From contig CAMBPB010000004.1 in the NCBI GenBank assembly GCA_945869465.1, positions 23,473-87,472 of the forward strand: a stretch of DNA of 64,000 nucleotides. Direction: 5' to 3'. Shown here piece by piece: positions 21,758 to 31,223 of this stretch. The notes below the pieces were generated by a model, which did not search any database, was not told the origin of the DNA, and was given only the letters and a program-made list of their open reading frames with translations. The stretch's first letter is position 1. Each line of letters opens with the position of its first letter. Source of the DNA: Prosthecobacter debontii (lineage in GTDB: Bacteria; Verrucomicrobiota; Verrucomicrobiia; Verrucomicrobiales; Akkermansiaceae). The position numbers and the translations under genes are program-made.

Positions 21758-21788
21758 TAAGAAGAGTTCAACCCGCGAACACGATGGT

Positions 21789-23294
21789 TTGAAACCTCTT
21801 CTCCAACTCACTGACATCCGGAAATCCTTTGGTGCCGTGCGCGCCTTGAAGGGAGTTTCGTTTGAGCTCCAGCCGGGGGAGGTTCATGCATTGTTAGGCG
21901 AAAATGGCGCCGGCAAGTCCACGCTCATCAAGGTCATCACCGGTGCCCATCAAGCTGACGGTGGCAGTCTGTTCGTTGCCGGCGGGGAGGTCGTTCATCT
22001 GACTCCCTCGAAGGCGCGTGAATTGGGCATCGCCTGCATTTACCAGCAGCCCTCGCTGTTTCCCGATCTCAGCGTTGCGGAAAACATCGGCCTCCGTTTG
22101 CAAAAAACCGGCGCGTTCAGCCGGGTCCGCTGGGGCAGGCAACGGAGCCGGGCCATCGATCTGCTTCAGCGCATCGGCGCGGAGATTTCACCGGATGCCG
22201 AGGTGCGCTCGCTGTCGATGCCGGAACAACAGTTGGTGGAAATCGCCTGTGCGCTGGGTTCGGGCGCGCGCATCGTCATCATGGACGAACCGACGGCCTC
22301 GCTCACCCAGAAGGAACAACACCTGCTCTTCAAAATCATCCGCGACCTGCGGCAGGGCGGGGTGGGGGTGATCTATATCTCACACCGGTTAGAGGAGATT
22401 TTAGCGCTCGCCGACCGGGTCACGGTGTTGCGCGATGGCGAAAGCGTCGGCACCAACCCGGTCGATGAGCTGACGGAATCCCAGTTGATCAAACTGATGG
22501 TCGGTCGCGAGGTTTCATCGATCTATCCGCCGTCTGAAGGCGAACCCGGCGAGGTCGTGCTGTCCTTGGAGGGGCTTGGCTGTTCCGCCAGCGGCGTGGG
22601 CGGGGTGACGATGGATGTTAGGGCCGGGGAAATTGTCGGGGTGGCGGGATTGATCGGCGCGGGCCGCAGCGAACTTGCGCGGATTCTCTTCGGCATCACT
22701 CCTGCGGATACCGGCGGGATTGTGTTGAATGGAGAGCGGATTTCCATCACTTGTCCGCGAGAGGCGATTGCCCGAGGCATCGCTTATGTTCCGGAAGATC
22801 GCCGCCGCCATGGCGTGATCCTTGAAATGCCGAGCGCCCATAACATGACGATGGCGAGTCATCCGCGGTTGTTCCCGGGCAACTGGCTGCGCTTCAATGC
22901 TGAGAGTCTGTTAGCCAGGGAGTTCATCCGCGATCTCGGCATCAAGGCTTCCGGACCTGAGGCTCCCGGCGGCAGCCTGAGCGGCGGCAATCAGCAGAAA
23001 GTCAGCGTGGCCCGCTGGCTGGCGACCCGTCCGAAACTGCTCATCCTCGACGAACCGACCCAGGGCGTCGATGTCGGTGCTAAGAGCGAAATTCACCGGA
23101 TCATCCGTCGCCTGGCCAGGGAAGGTCTCGCCGTGCTGATGATTTCCAGCGATCTGGGAGAAGTGCTGGGCATGAGCGACCGCATCGCCGTGATGCGTGG
23201 CGGCAGGCTGGTGGAGTGGATCGGAAGGGAACAAGCCGATGCGCATTCGGTCATGGCCGCCGCCCTCGGAACTAACGGAAAGGATGCAGCGTGA
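21789..23294 (+). CDS. Sugar (rhamnose-type) ABC transporter ATP-binding protein, tandem ABC domains, TTG start
   Basis: GENGAGKSTLIKVI, LSMPEQQLVEIACALG, C-terminal SLSGGNQQKVSVARWLATRPKLLILDEPTQGVDVGAKSEI. Confidence 0.9.
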   Translation: MKPLLQLTDIRKSFGAVRALKGVSFELQPGEVHALLGENGAGKSTLIKVITGAHQADGGSLFVAGGEVVHLTPSKARELGIACIYQQPSLFPDLSVAENIGLRLQKTGAFSRVRWGRQRSRAIDLLQRIGAEISPDAEVRSLSMPEQQLVEIACALGSGARIVIMDEPTASLTQKEQHLLFKIIRDLRQGGVGVIYISHRLEEILALADRVTVLRDGESVGTNPVDELTESQLIKLMVGREVSSIYPPSEGEPGEVVLSLEGLGCSASGVGGVTMDVRAGEIVGVAGLIGAGRSELARILFGITPADTGGIVLNGERISITCPREAIARGIAYVPEDRRRHGVILEMPSAHNMTMASHPRLFPGNWLRFNAESLLAREFIRDLGIKASGPEAPGGSLSGGNQQKVSVARWLATRPKLLILDEPTQGVDVGAKSEIHRIIRRLAREGLAVLMISSDLGEVLGMSDRIAVMRGGRLVEWIGREQADAHSVMAAALGTNGKDAA

Positions 23295-24223
23295 TGAGCC
23301 GGTTTTCGCGGGAGCTCACCGTGGCTGGCGCTCTCGGCTTGCTGCTGTTGATCCTGGCGGTTTTCGCGCCGAACTTCTACCATCTACAACCGTTCATTTC
23401 GCGGCTCACCTCGCAGATGCCCGCGCTGGTGGCGGCGGTCGGCATCGCCCTTGTGATCATCTCCCGGCAAATTGATATTTCAATCGGAGCGCAGTTGAGC
23501 ATGTGCGCCATTATCGCGAGTGTCGCCGCGGGGTCCGGGCTGCCGCTGGGCGCGGTTATTCTAACATCCATGGGGGCCGGGGTGTTGATGGGGGCTCTCA
23601 ATGGCGTGCTCGTGGCCTGGGTCGGACTGCCGAGCATCGTGGTCACGCTGGCCACGATGGTGGCCTGGCAGGAAACGCTGCGGCTCTGGCAGCAAGGCCG
23701 CATGCTGGCACTTCCAGAGGGCATCCAGTGGTTCGGCCTCAGTCAGGCGGCCGGGCAAACCGCGGTGATTTCAGTTAGCCTGACGATCGTGATCGCCGCC
23801 GCATGGGCGATGAAGAATCTAGCGCTGGGTCGTTTCATTTACGCCGTGGGTTCCGATGCGGAGGCCGCCCGTCTCGCGGGTATCGATCCCAGGCGCACAA
23901 CCTTCGGTGTTTTTGTCCTGATGGGGGTTCTGGCAGGACTCGCCGCCGTTTTGAACCTCGTCCAGTCGCCTCAGGTGCAGCCGAATTGTGGCGATGGACT
24001 CGAACTCAAGGCCATCGCCGCCGCAGTCGTCGGAGGCGTGGCGATCAACGGCGGCCGCGGCACGCTGTGGGGAGTGTTGCTGGGACTGCTGCTGCTCGCC
24101 AATGTGAACCCGGCCCTCACGCACTTCCATCTGCCGCCATACTGGGAGAAAGCCATTCAGGGTTTGGTGATCCTGCTTGCCGTCCTGGCTGACGGGCTGG
24201 GCCGCCGGAAACGTCCACGATAA
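23294..24223 (+). CDS. Sugar ABC transporter permease
   Basis: RbsC-like: ISRQIDISIGAQLSMCA, AIAAAVVGGVAINGGRGTLWGVLLG; TGATG overlap with upstream gene. Confidence 0.88.
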   Translation: MSRFSRELTVAGALGLLLLILAVFAPNFYHLQPFISRLTSQMPALVAAVGIALVIISRQIDISIGAQLSMCAIIASVAAGSGLPLGAVILTSMGAGVLMGALNGVLVAWVGLPSIVVTLATMVAWQETLRLWQQGRMLALPEGIQWFGLSQAAGQTAVISVSLTIVIAAAWAMKNLALGRFIYAVGSDAEAARLAGIDPRRTTFGVFVLMGVLAGLAAVLNLVQSPQVQPNCGDGLELKAIAAAVVGGVAINGGRGTLWGVLLGLLLLANVNPALTHFHLPPYWEKAIQGLVILLAVLADGLGRRKRPR

Positions 24224-24235
24224 TCCTCCGTCCAC

Positions 24236-25288
24236 ATGTTTGCTTCTATCAGATTACCCGTCAAATCCGTACTCGCCCGCCATGAGATGGTGTTGTTGCT
24301 GGTGATTGTGCTGGAGGTGATTCTGTTCAACTCGCTCGGCCGGCGGTTTCTATCCGGAGGAAACATTTCCAATGTCTTCCGTCACTCGGTGGAGATCGGG
24401 CTGCTCGCGCTCGCCATGACGCCGGTGATCCTAACGGGCGGGATCGATCTGTCGGTGGGTTCGATGATGGGCCTGAGCGCGGTGTTGTTCGGCATGATGG
24501 TGAACAGCTTTGGTGTGGATCCATGGCTGGCGGGACTGGCGGCTATCGGTTTCGGAGCACTGGGCGGCGGTCTCAACGCGCTGCTCATCACGCGCTTGAA
24601 TCTGCCTCCGCTGATTGTCACGCTCGGCACGTTTTCGCTGTTCCGGGGCCTCGCGGAAGCGCTCACCAAGGGCGCGGAATCCTACTCGGCTTTTCCGAAA
24701 TCGTTTCTCGCATTGGGAAATTCCGACGTCGCGGGACTTCCCGCACAGATCTGGGTGTTCCTAATGGTTGCCGCCGGGATCTGGTTGTTAGTCCACCGGA
24801 CGACCTTCGGCCGGTCATTCCGCGCCATCGGTTACTCGGCCGAAGGCGCCTGTTACGCCGGCATACCGGTTGCCCGCAACACCAGCCTCGCCTACATCAT
24901 CGCCGGAGCGGTGGCCGGGCTTGCCGCCGTGATCCTGGTCGCCCGTTTGGGCGAAGCGCGCGCCAATGCGGGAATTGGATATGAATTGTTAGCTGTCACG
25001 GCGGTGGTGCTCGGCGGCGTGAGCATCTTCGGTGGTTCCGGCACCGTGTCCGGCACGTTGCTCGGCTGGGTTTCCCTGGCGATGCTCAACAACGGACTCA
25101 CCCGCATTTCCGACTACCGGATCATGGATCAAACGGTGGCCAGCGTCGCGCGCGAGTTGTCCGGCCTGCTGACCGGGCTGTTGCTGCTCGCCGCCCTCGC
25201 CATCGGCGCATGGACGAAAAATCTCGCCACCCGCCGGGCGCGCGGACAGTCTCACCCGGAAAATCCACCACGCTCCTCACCTCCATGA
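24236..25288 (+). CDS. Sugar ABC transporter permease
   Basis: ILTGGIDLSVGSMMGLSAVLFG, AVTAVVLGGVSIFGGSGTVSGTLLG. Confidence 0.88.
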   Translation: MFASIRLPVKSVLARHEMVLLLVIVLEVILFNSLGRRFLSGGNISNVFRHSVEIGLLALAMTPVILTGGIDLSVGSMMGLSAVLFGMMVNSFGVDPWLAGLAAIGFGALGGGLNALLITRLNLPPLIVTLGTFSLFRGLAEALTKGAESYSAFPKSFLALGNSDVAGLPAQIWVFLMVAAGIWLLVHRTTFGRSFRAIGYSAEGACYAGIPVARNTSLAYIIAGAVAGLAAVILVARLGEARANAGIGYELLAVTAVVLGGVSIFGGSGTVSGTLLGWVSLAMLNNGLTRISDYRIMDQTVASVARELSGLLTGLLLLAALAIGAWTKNLATRRARGQSHPENPPRSSPP

Positions 25289-26274
25289 AACGCAAATCCT
25301 TCATCACCACACTCGCCCTGTTCGCCACGCTGCCCTTCGTCTCCTGCAGCAAGTCGGAATCCAAGGGCAAACTGACCATCGCCCTGTTGCTCAAGAGCAA
25401 GGGCAACCAATACTTCGTGACCTGCGAAAAAGGAGCCCGCATCGCCGCCGCCCAGATCAATGCCGAGCTGAAAGTGGACGGCCCGATCAATTCCGATCCC
25501 GCCAAGCAGAATGAAATCGTCGAGAACTGGATCACCGATGGCGTCGATGTAATCGTTGCCGCCTGTGAAAACAAGGATTCGATTTCCACCGCGCTGAGGA
25601 AAGCCCGGGCCGCCGGCATCAAGGTGGTGACCTACGATGCGGACGCCCAGCCCGACGCGCGTTCGTTTTTCGTCAATCAGGCCACCGCGCAGGGCATCGG
25701 CGAGCAGCTCATCGACACCGCGGCCACCCTAACCGGAAGCGAGGGGGAATTCGCGATCATCACCGGCACCCTGACGTCGGCCAACCTCAACGAGTGGATC
25801 AAGCATATCAAGGCACGGCACGCCGCGAAGTATCCTAACATGAAACTCGTGGATATCAAACCCTGCGATGACCAGAAGGACAAGGCCCAGCAGGAAACCA
25901 CCAATCTTCTCAGCACCTATCCCGACCTCAAGGTGATCGTCTCGGTGACCTCACCCGGTGTTCCCGGCGCGGCCGAAGCTGTGAAACAAGCCGGTAAAAC
26001 CGGCAAGGTCAAAGTGGTTGGTCTAGGCTTGCCGAGCGAGAACAATGCCTACGTCAAGGAAGGCGTGACCCAGGGCGTCATCCTTTGGAACGTGGAGAAT
26101 CTCGGTTACCTCGCAATCATGGCCGGAGCCGCCGTCGCGAAAGGAGACCTCGTTGCGGGTGCCACTGAGTTCGATGGCGGCAAGCTCGGCACGATGGAAG
26201 TCACGGGCGATCAAATCATCCTCGGCAAACCCGTCGTGTTCACCAGGGAGAACATCGACCAGTTCAAATTCTAG
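25285..26274 (+). CDS. Sugar ABC transporter substrate-binding lipoprotein (rhamnose-type)
   Basis: Lipobox LPFVSCSKS; periplasmic-binding-protein-4-like GKLTIALLLKSKGNQYFVTCEKGARIAAAQ; ATGA overlap with permease. Confidence 0.87.
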   Translation: MKRKSFITTLALFATLPFVSCSKSESKGKLTIALLLKSKGNQYFVTCEKGARIAAAQINAELKVDGPINSDPAKQNEIVENWITDGVDVIVAACENKDSISTALRKARAAGIKVVTYDADAQPDARSFFVNQATAQGIGEQLIDTAATLTGSEGEFAIITGTLTSANLNEWIKHIKARHAAKYPNMKLVDIKPCDDQKDKAQQETTNLLSTYPDLKVIVSVTSPGVPGAAEAVKQAGKTGKVKVVGLGLPSENNAYVKEGVTQGVILWNVENLGYLAIMAGAAVAKGDLVAGATEFDGGKLGTMEVTGDQIILGKPVVFTRENIDQFKF

Positions 26275-26306
26275 CAACATCCAATCGTTCCATAAAATCA
26301 TTCCCA

Positions 26307-26570
26307 TTGATTTTCGCGGCGGTCACCCTCGCCGCCTCGCTCCGCGGTTGCTGCGGTGGATCCGTCGCGGAAACCATGGCTAACATCGGCGAGCGGCTGA
26401 ACAGATCTGGGAGACCGGCGCCTACCCCACGCCGAAAAGACCGATCCATGTCCGCCACGACATGCAGGCGGATGGCAGCATCAAATCGACGATCAAACTG
26501 CCGGAGGGTGTCGAGCCGGTCATCGGGCCCGGGAAGAGAGTGCCCGGGAAGAGAGTGCCCGGGAAGCATC
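26307..26570 (+). pseudogene. Possible frameshifted small exported-protein remnant
   Basis: FAAVTLAASLRGCCGGSVAETMANIGERL continues in another frame as EQIWETGAYPTPKRPIHVRHDMQADGSIKSTIKLPEGVEPVIG. Confidence 0.35.
26528..26568. repeat. 15-bp tandem repeat cccgggaagagagtg, ~2.7 copies
   Basis: Direct reading. Confidence 0.9.
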
Positions 26571-26687
26571 CCGGCCGCTGGCGTTTCATGCCGCTGAAGT
26601 TCCCAACAGCCGGTTCTTGCCCTATTGGCGGCGGTCACTATCCTGTCGCACGTCGTGACTGCCGCCGCCCGCCCGCTTTTGCAATCA

Positions 26688-27272
26688 ATGAAGGAACCCG
26701 CCGTGTTGCTGTTCGGGTTGCTGGCGGTCATGTGGGCCGCCGAGGTGGTGGATTTCCTGCTGCCGGTGGTGGATCTGGACCGGTTCGGGATCCGCCCGCG
26801 GACAGCGCGTGGTTTGTTAGGAATCATGTTCTCGCCGTTCCTGCACGCCGGTTTCGGCCATCTCCTCGCGAACTCGCTGCCGTTCCTCCTGCTAGGCGGA
26901 CTGGTGATGACCGGCGGACGCCGTCCATTCCTCCGGCTCAGCCTGTGGGTGACCGTCATCGGCGGCGGCGGCGTATGGCTGTTAGGCGGCGGTCGGACGG
27001 TGCATCTGGGGGCCAGCCTGCTGATCTTCGGCTACCTCGGGTTTCTCCTCAGCCGGGGAATCGTGGCGCGCGGCTTTGGCAGCGTGCTGATTGCGTTAGG
27101 GGTTCTGTTCGGCTACGGCGGGATGCTTCTGGGTGTCCTCCCCGGCCAGCCCGGCATCTCCTGGCTCGGCCACCTGTGCGGTTTCCTCGCCGGTATCGCG
27201 GGAGCCAGGGTCGTCCGCGGGAGTGACCCGCCGGACGCAACCGCGACTACAGGGCGAAATCATCGTAAGTGA
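26688..27272 (+). CDS. Rhomboid-family intramembrane serine protease (start 26688 or upstream TTG 26625)
   Basis: FLHAGFGHLLANSLPFLLLGG, VHLGASLLIFGYLGFLLSRG (GxS), WLGHLCGFLAGI. Confidence 0.8.
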   Translation: MKEPAVLLFGLLAVMWAAEVVDFLLPVVDLDRFGIRPRTARGLLGIMFSPFLHAGFGHLLANSLPFLLLGGLVMTGGRRPFLRLSLWVTVIGGGGVWLLGGGRTVHLGASLLIFGYLGFLLSRGIVARGFGSVLIALGVLFGYGGMLLGVLPGQPGISWLGHLCGFLAGIAGARVVRGSDPPDATATTGRNHRK

Positions 27273-27504
27273 GGAAAAACCCGGCGTTCTGCGGCTCGTT
27301 GAGCGAAGCAGCGGCCGTGCGGTATTGAGGCAAGATGCTCAATACTGTTGCTTTAGCACCGTTCTTGGCAGGAAGGCAGGGACCGTTTTGCTCAATGCTA
27401 GCTTGGGCATCATGAATGCCGGAGTGGTCTTTGCAACCTCTCAGCAGGATGATGGCTTGGGTAATGAACTCCCGAATGTCAGCCACCCATCTTGAAAATC
27501 CAGT

Positions 27505-27975
27505 TCACTGCCAGAGATAGGACCGGCGGGTTGCCAGTTCCCGCGCGCCGCGCCGCAGGGTGGCCTTCCACGCCAGCACCTTGCCGCCATCGAAATAGGA
27601 ATCGCCGATGACGGCAAACTCCGCAATGCCTTGCGAAGCGGACGCGGGAAATTCCTTGCTCACGCGGTTCACGAGGCTGGCGGTGGCGCCCTGTTGGTAT
27701 TGGAACACGACTTCCACTGGGCCCTGGCCGACCCCCGCGGCATCGTGCCACACCAGGGTGTAGTATTGGCCGAGTCGTTGGCGTCGCTCGGCCATGCTGA
27801 CGGCGCCGCGGAGGTGGCGCTCTTTCTCCATCCGCACCATCGGATCATCGCCGGGGTTCCGGGTCTGATCGCGCAGTTGAAATTGTTTGACGATCAGCGG
27901 TTGTGGCGGACCCGCACAAGCACCGAGGAACAACACCACCAGAAGGCTGGACATGGCTTTCACGGCGCGATTCAA
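27505..27975 (-). CDS. Hypothetical lipoprotein
   Basis: Lipobox LVVLFLGACAGPP; secreted-protein composition. Confidence 0.65.
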   Translation of the reverse strand: MNRAVKAMSSLLVVLFLGACAGPPQPLIVKQFQLRDQTRNPGDDPMVRMEKERHLRGAVSMAERRQRLGQYYTLVWHDAAGVGQGPVEVVFQYQQGATASLVNRVSKEFPASASQGIAEFAVIGDSYFDGGKVLAWKATLRRGARELATRRSYLWQ

Positions 27976-28022
27976 GCAGGGCCGGCACGGGATTCAAGGA
28001 ACAACCGGCCGCGCGCCGATTT

Positions 28023-28802
28023 TCACCCTTCACGCTCCGGAGAATCCTGCGCAGAATGGCGATGGCGATAGACGCCGTCTTTCACGCGGACCTCCGGTGG
28101 CAGCTTGCTCCGCTCGAAGTGTTCGTAGCCTTCGCGAAGATGGCTCCAGAAACCGAACCATTCGCTAGCAGTCTCGCGTGCCATGCGTTGTCCGGTCATA
28201 CGGAAGGGAAAAAGATGGACGCGGAAAAACTTCTGGCCGCCATTCAGAGCCGCGTCACACAGGGTGTAGATTTCCTCGATTTTTTCGTCCGTCATGGCGA
28301 GGCAGCCGACGGAAACGTGGTTGCCATGAATCATGATGAAGCTGCCGGTGCGTCCGTGATAGCGGTCATGGTCGTTAGGATATCCGAGGTTGAAGGCAAG
28401 GTGGAAATGGCTGTCGGGTTTCATGCCGGCGGGCGGGACAGCGTAAAAACCCTCCGGTACCTGGCCGTCGCCTTCGGCGAGCTTCGGGCCGGGCTTGCCG
28501 GACAGTGCGGCGATGGCCCAAGTGCGAAAGAGCTCGTATTTGCCGGTATCGCGGCGGCGGACCCAGAGTTCCAGTTGGCGCTCCTCCTTGAAGGCGCGCA
28601 GGAAGACCGGATCGCCGAAGTGCAGGCCCTTTTTCGTTAGGTCGCGTTCCAACCCCGGGCGCACGCGTTTGGCGGCGGCCCTGGCGCGGGCGGGGCCGGG
28701 AAGGGAGGCGCGGGTTTCTGCCACGGCGGCATCCTGTGCCGAACCGGGTTCTCCCGGGCAAGGCAAAAACACGAGCAAGGCGATGGTCAAAAAACGGCGC
28801 AT
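28023..28802 (-). CDS. L,D-transpeptidase (YkuD/YafK family)
   Basis: GSFIMIHGNHVSVGCLAMTDEKIEEIY (HGxxxSxGCxxM). Confidence 0.87.
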   Translation of the reverse strand: MRRFLTIALLVFLPCPGEPGSAQDAAVAETRASLPGPARARAAAKRVRPGLERDLTKKGLHFGDPVFLRAFKEERQLELWVRRRDTGKYELFRTWAIAALSGKPGPKLAEGDGQVPEGFYAVPPAGMKPDSHFHLAFNLGYPNDHDRYHGRTGSFIMIHGNHVSVGCLAMTDEKIEEIYTLCDAALNGGQKFFRVHLFPFRMTGQRMARETASEWFGFWSHLREGYEHFERSKLPPEVRVKDGVYRHRHSAQDSPEREG

Positions 28803-28984
28803 GTTAAAACGGCGGATTTGCAGGTTCCCGGTGAATCCGAACGAGGGGACCCGATTGGTAACCCGGCGTGATCGAAATGCATACCCGCGTTTTGTGAAAA
28901 ACCGGTGAATCCGCGCCGATCTGACGCCGCCGCGGATTTGCGGTTTCAAATCGCCGGAATGCAGCCTAGATTGCCTCGTAAGAC

Positions 28985-29365
28985 ATGATCACCATCAGCT
29001 CCAAAGCCGCCGAAGAACTCGCCAAACTGCTCGCCAGCCGGGCTCCCTCGGCCGTTGCGGGCCTGCGTCTCGCCGTCCGCCGGGGCGGTTGCGCCGGCTG
29101 GCAATACGAAATGAACGTGGCCGATCCGGAACCCGGCGACCTGGTGGTGGTGGCCGGCGGTGCCCGGGTGATCGTGGCGGCCGACAGCACCGAGCGCCTG
29201 CGGGGCTGCGAGGTGGATTACTCGGATGACCTTACCGACGCCGGATTCAGGGTCAACAATCCGAACGCGGCACGCTCGTGCGGCTGCGGCACATCCTTTG
29301 AACCGGCCGATGAGCCGCCCGGAGCCCATGCGGTGGCTGATGGCGAAGCCTGTGGATCTCCCTAA
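28985..29365 (+). CDS. HesB/IscA/ErpA-family iron-sulfur cluster protein
   Basis: RLAVRRGGCAGWQYEM...RSCGCGTSFEP conserved cysteines. Confidence 0.88.
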   Translation: MITISSKAAEELAKLLASRAPSAVAGLRLAVRRGGCAGWQYEMNVADPEPGDLVVVAGGARVIVAADSTERLRGCEVDYSDDLTDAGFRVNNPNAARSCGCGTSFEPADEPPGAHAVADGEACGSP

Positions 29366-29383
29366 CAACCTAGCGAATCCACC

Positions 29384-30124
29384 GTGCCCCGCGTCGTCGA
29401 AGAACCCGCTCCCCAGCGCCCCAGTTATTTCTGGTGGCTGCTGGCCAATGCGCTCGCCTTGTGTTTCGCGATCGTTAGCTGGGTGGTCTGCCTGGAGGTT
29501 TTCGGCAATCCGGAGGTCCCGCGGAATTACGAAATCCTCCGCAAACTCGGCCGCCTGCCTGATTTGAAGCGCTACACCGTGCTCGACGTTCCCGACGGAA
29601 ATCTGTTGGATCCCAAGGGCCTCTACAAGAAGTTCCTCTCGCTCTCCGACGAGCAGATCGACAGCTTCAACAAGCAGTTCATTCGAAACTACCTGACCAA
29701 TTTCACCCAACCGCTGGCGCTCACCTACGTTGAGGGCGACTATCAGGTAATCAAGCTACGAGAACTCGGCGAGTCCGACTTCCTCAGACATGGATTTGCC
29801 ATCCGTGCCCGGGCACTCATCAAACCCGATGACTTCACCAAACCCGCTCCCTACCCGGTGATCATCGAATACCTGTTTCCCACCAAGGAAACCGCCGCCG
29901 CGCGGGAATTCCGGCCGGGCGACACCCTCGCTGTGAAAAAAAGCCCGAACTGCGCGGCCATCGTGCATGCCGAGCGGGTGATGGAGGGCGATGAGCAGGT
30001 TGTCAGTCTAACGGTCATACCGATCGCCTACGGACCCTACCGCGTGGGCGATAACCACACCTTCGGCATCGAGCCGCCCGCGGAGGTCCGGCCCGCCGCC
30101 GGCTTCCCGGTGTTCAAACCCTGA
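29384..30124 (+). CDS. Conserved hypothetical protein with N-terminal membrane anchor (GTG start)
   Basis: FWWLLANALALCFAIVSWVVCLEVF transmembrane segment, soluble C-terminal domain. Confidence 0.6.
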   Translation: MPRVVEEPAPQRPSYFWWLLANALALCFAIVSWVVCLEVFGNPEVPRNYEILRKLGRLPDLKRYTVLDVPDGNLLDPKGLYKKFLSLSDEQIDSFNKQFIRNYLTNFTQPLALTYVEGDYQVIKLRELGESDFLRHGFAIRARALIKPDDFTKPAPYPVIIEYLFPTKETAAAREFRPGDTLAVKKSPNCAAIVHAERVMEGDEQVVSLTVIPIAYGPYRVGDNHTFGIEPPAEVRPAAGFPVFKP

Positions 30125-30482
30125 TCTCTCAGAACTTCGCGCTCATCCCGGCGTTTCTGGGTGCCGGGCTGACGCTCGCGGGTTCCACCGGCTGGCGTGG
30201 GCTGGCCATCCTGCGTTCCAAAATGCCTTGGAACAAAGTGGATTGTGTGAGGCGGCCCCAAGGTGACCTCCTGCTCGACCTGATACACCAACCGTTGCTC
30301 GTCCCGACGGGACGCGATCTAACAAATGTGTGGCGGGTGCGGGGTTTGGAATTCCATCTGGAATCCGAGTCCTGAAAGGACGCCTCATCCGGGGATTGCC
30401 CAAGCCACTGGATTTCAAAACTTTTTAAATCATGGGGTTAGCCTTCATGACAGTTGGAGAATCTGAGGCGGTCCCCCGGGAT

Positions 30483-31172
30483 TCAGGCCGGTTCCGCGAT
30501 GGTGCGGATGGTGCAGACCCCGTCCATCACGGTGAAACGCACGTTGCGCCCGCAGAGCATGGCTCCGAAGATTCGGGCGGAGTCCTGCGCTTGAACCGGC
30601 GGGCGGGGATCGAGGGCGAGGGCTTCGCGAATCACGGCTTGGGCGCGCTGCGGCAGCGTGTGGAATGCCGCCTCCGACTCGCTGGCAACCTCGACCTGGA
30701 GGCGCGGGATTTCATCCCGGGCGAATCCCGCGTCGGCGTCGGGGATGGACTCCGCGTAGGGCAGATAGGGTTTGATGTCGTAAACCGGCGTGCCGTCCAA
30801 CAGGTCCAGTCCGCCTAACCGAAGGATCGGTCCGTCCTTCGCGACGGTATCGATTGCCTCAAGGCGGACCAGCGAGAGGCCGAGTCCGTTAGGACGGAAG
30901 GTCGAGCGGCTGGCGAACACGCCGACGCGTTGGTTGCCACCCAAGCGGGGCGGACGGACGGTGGGTTTCCAGCCCTGGCCGAGGGTTTCATGAAATCCGA
31001 AAATGAGCCACAAATGCGAGAATCCTCCGATGCCGCGAATCGCCTCGGGACTTCGATAGGCATCGTGGAAAACCAATTCGCCCCAGGCGCTTGGGCAGAG
31101 TCCCGGTTGCCGGGGGACACCGAATTTTCCTCCGAAACAGGAGCGGACCGTGCCGATCGGAGCGAGAGTCAT
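30483..31172 (-). CDS. trmO: tRNA (N6-threonylcarbamoyladenosine37-N6)-methyltransferase TrmO
   Basis: PIGTVRSCFGGKFGVPRQPGL, FSHLWLIFGFH, GVFASRSTFRPNGLGLSLVRL. Confidence 0.87.
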   Translation of the reverse strand: MTLAPIGTVRSCFGGKFGVPRQPGLCPSAWGELVFHDAYRSPEAIRGIGGFSHLWLIFGFHETLGQGWKPTVRPPRLGGNQRVGVFASRSTFRPNGLGLSLVRLEAIDTVAKDGPILRLGGLDLLDGTPVYDIKPYLPYAESIPDADAGFARDEIPRLQVEVASESEAAFHTLPQRAQAVIREALALDPRPPVQAQDSARIFGAMLCGRNVRFTVMDGVCTIRTIAEPA

Positions 31173-31183
31173 CGGGTGAAAAA

Positions 31184-31211
31184 AGAGGGGCGCTGAAGTC
31201 ACCGCCCCTCT
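31184..31211 (-). terminator. Terminator of the 31224-33527 gene
   Basis: agaggggcg...cgcccctct stem with T-run on minus strand. Confidence 0.7.
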
Positions 31212-31223
31212 CTGAGTGAAGGC

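Noticed and set aside
27247-27486. 79-aa minus ORF between the rhomboid and lipoprotein genes
   Set aside because: No recognisable domain or RBS; possibly decayed sequence, too weak to call.
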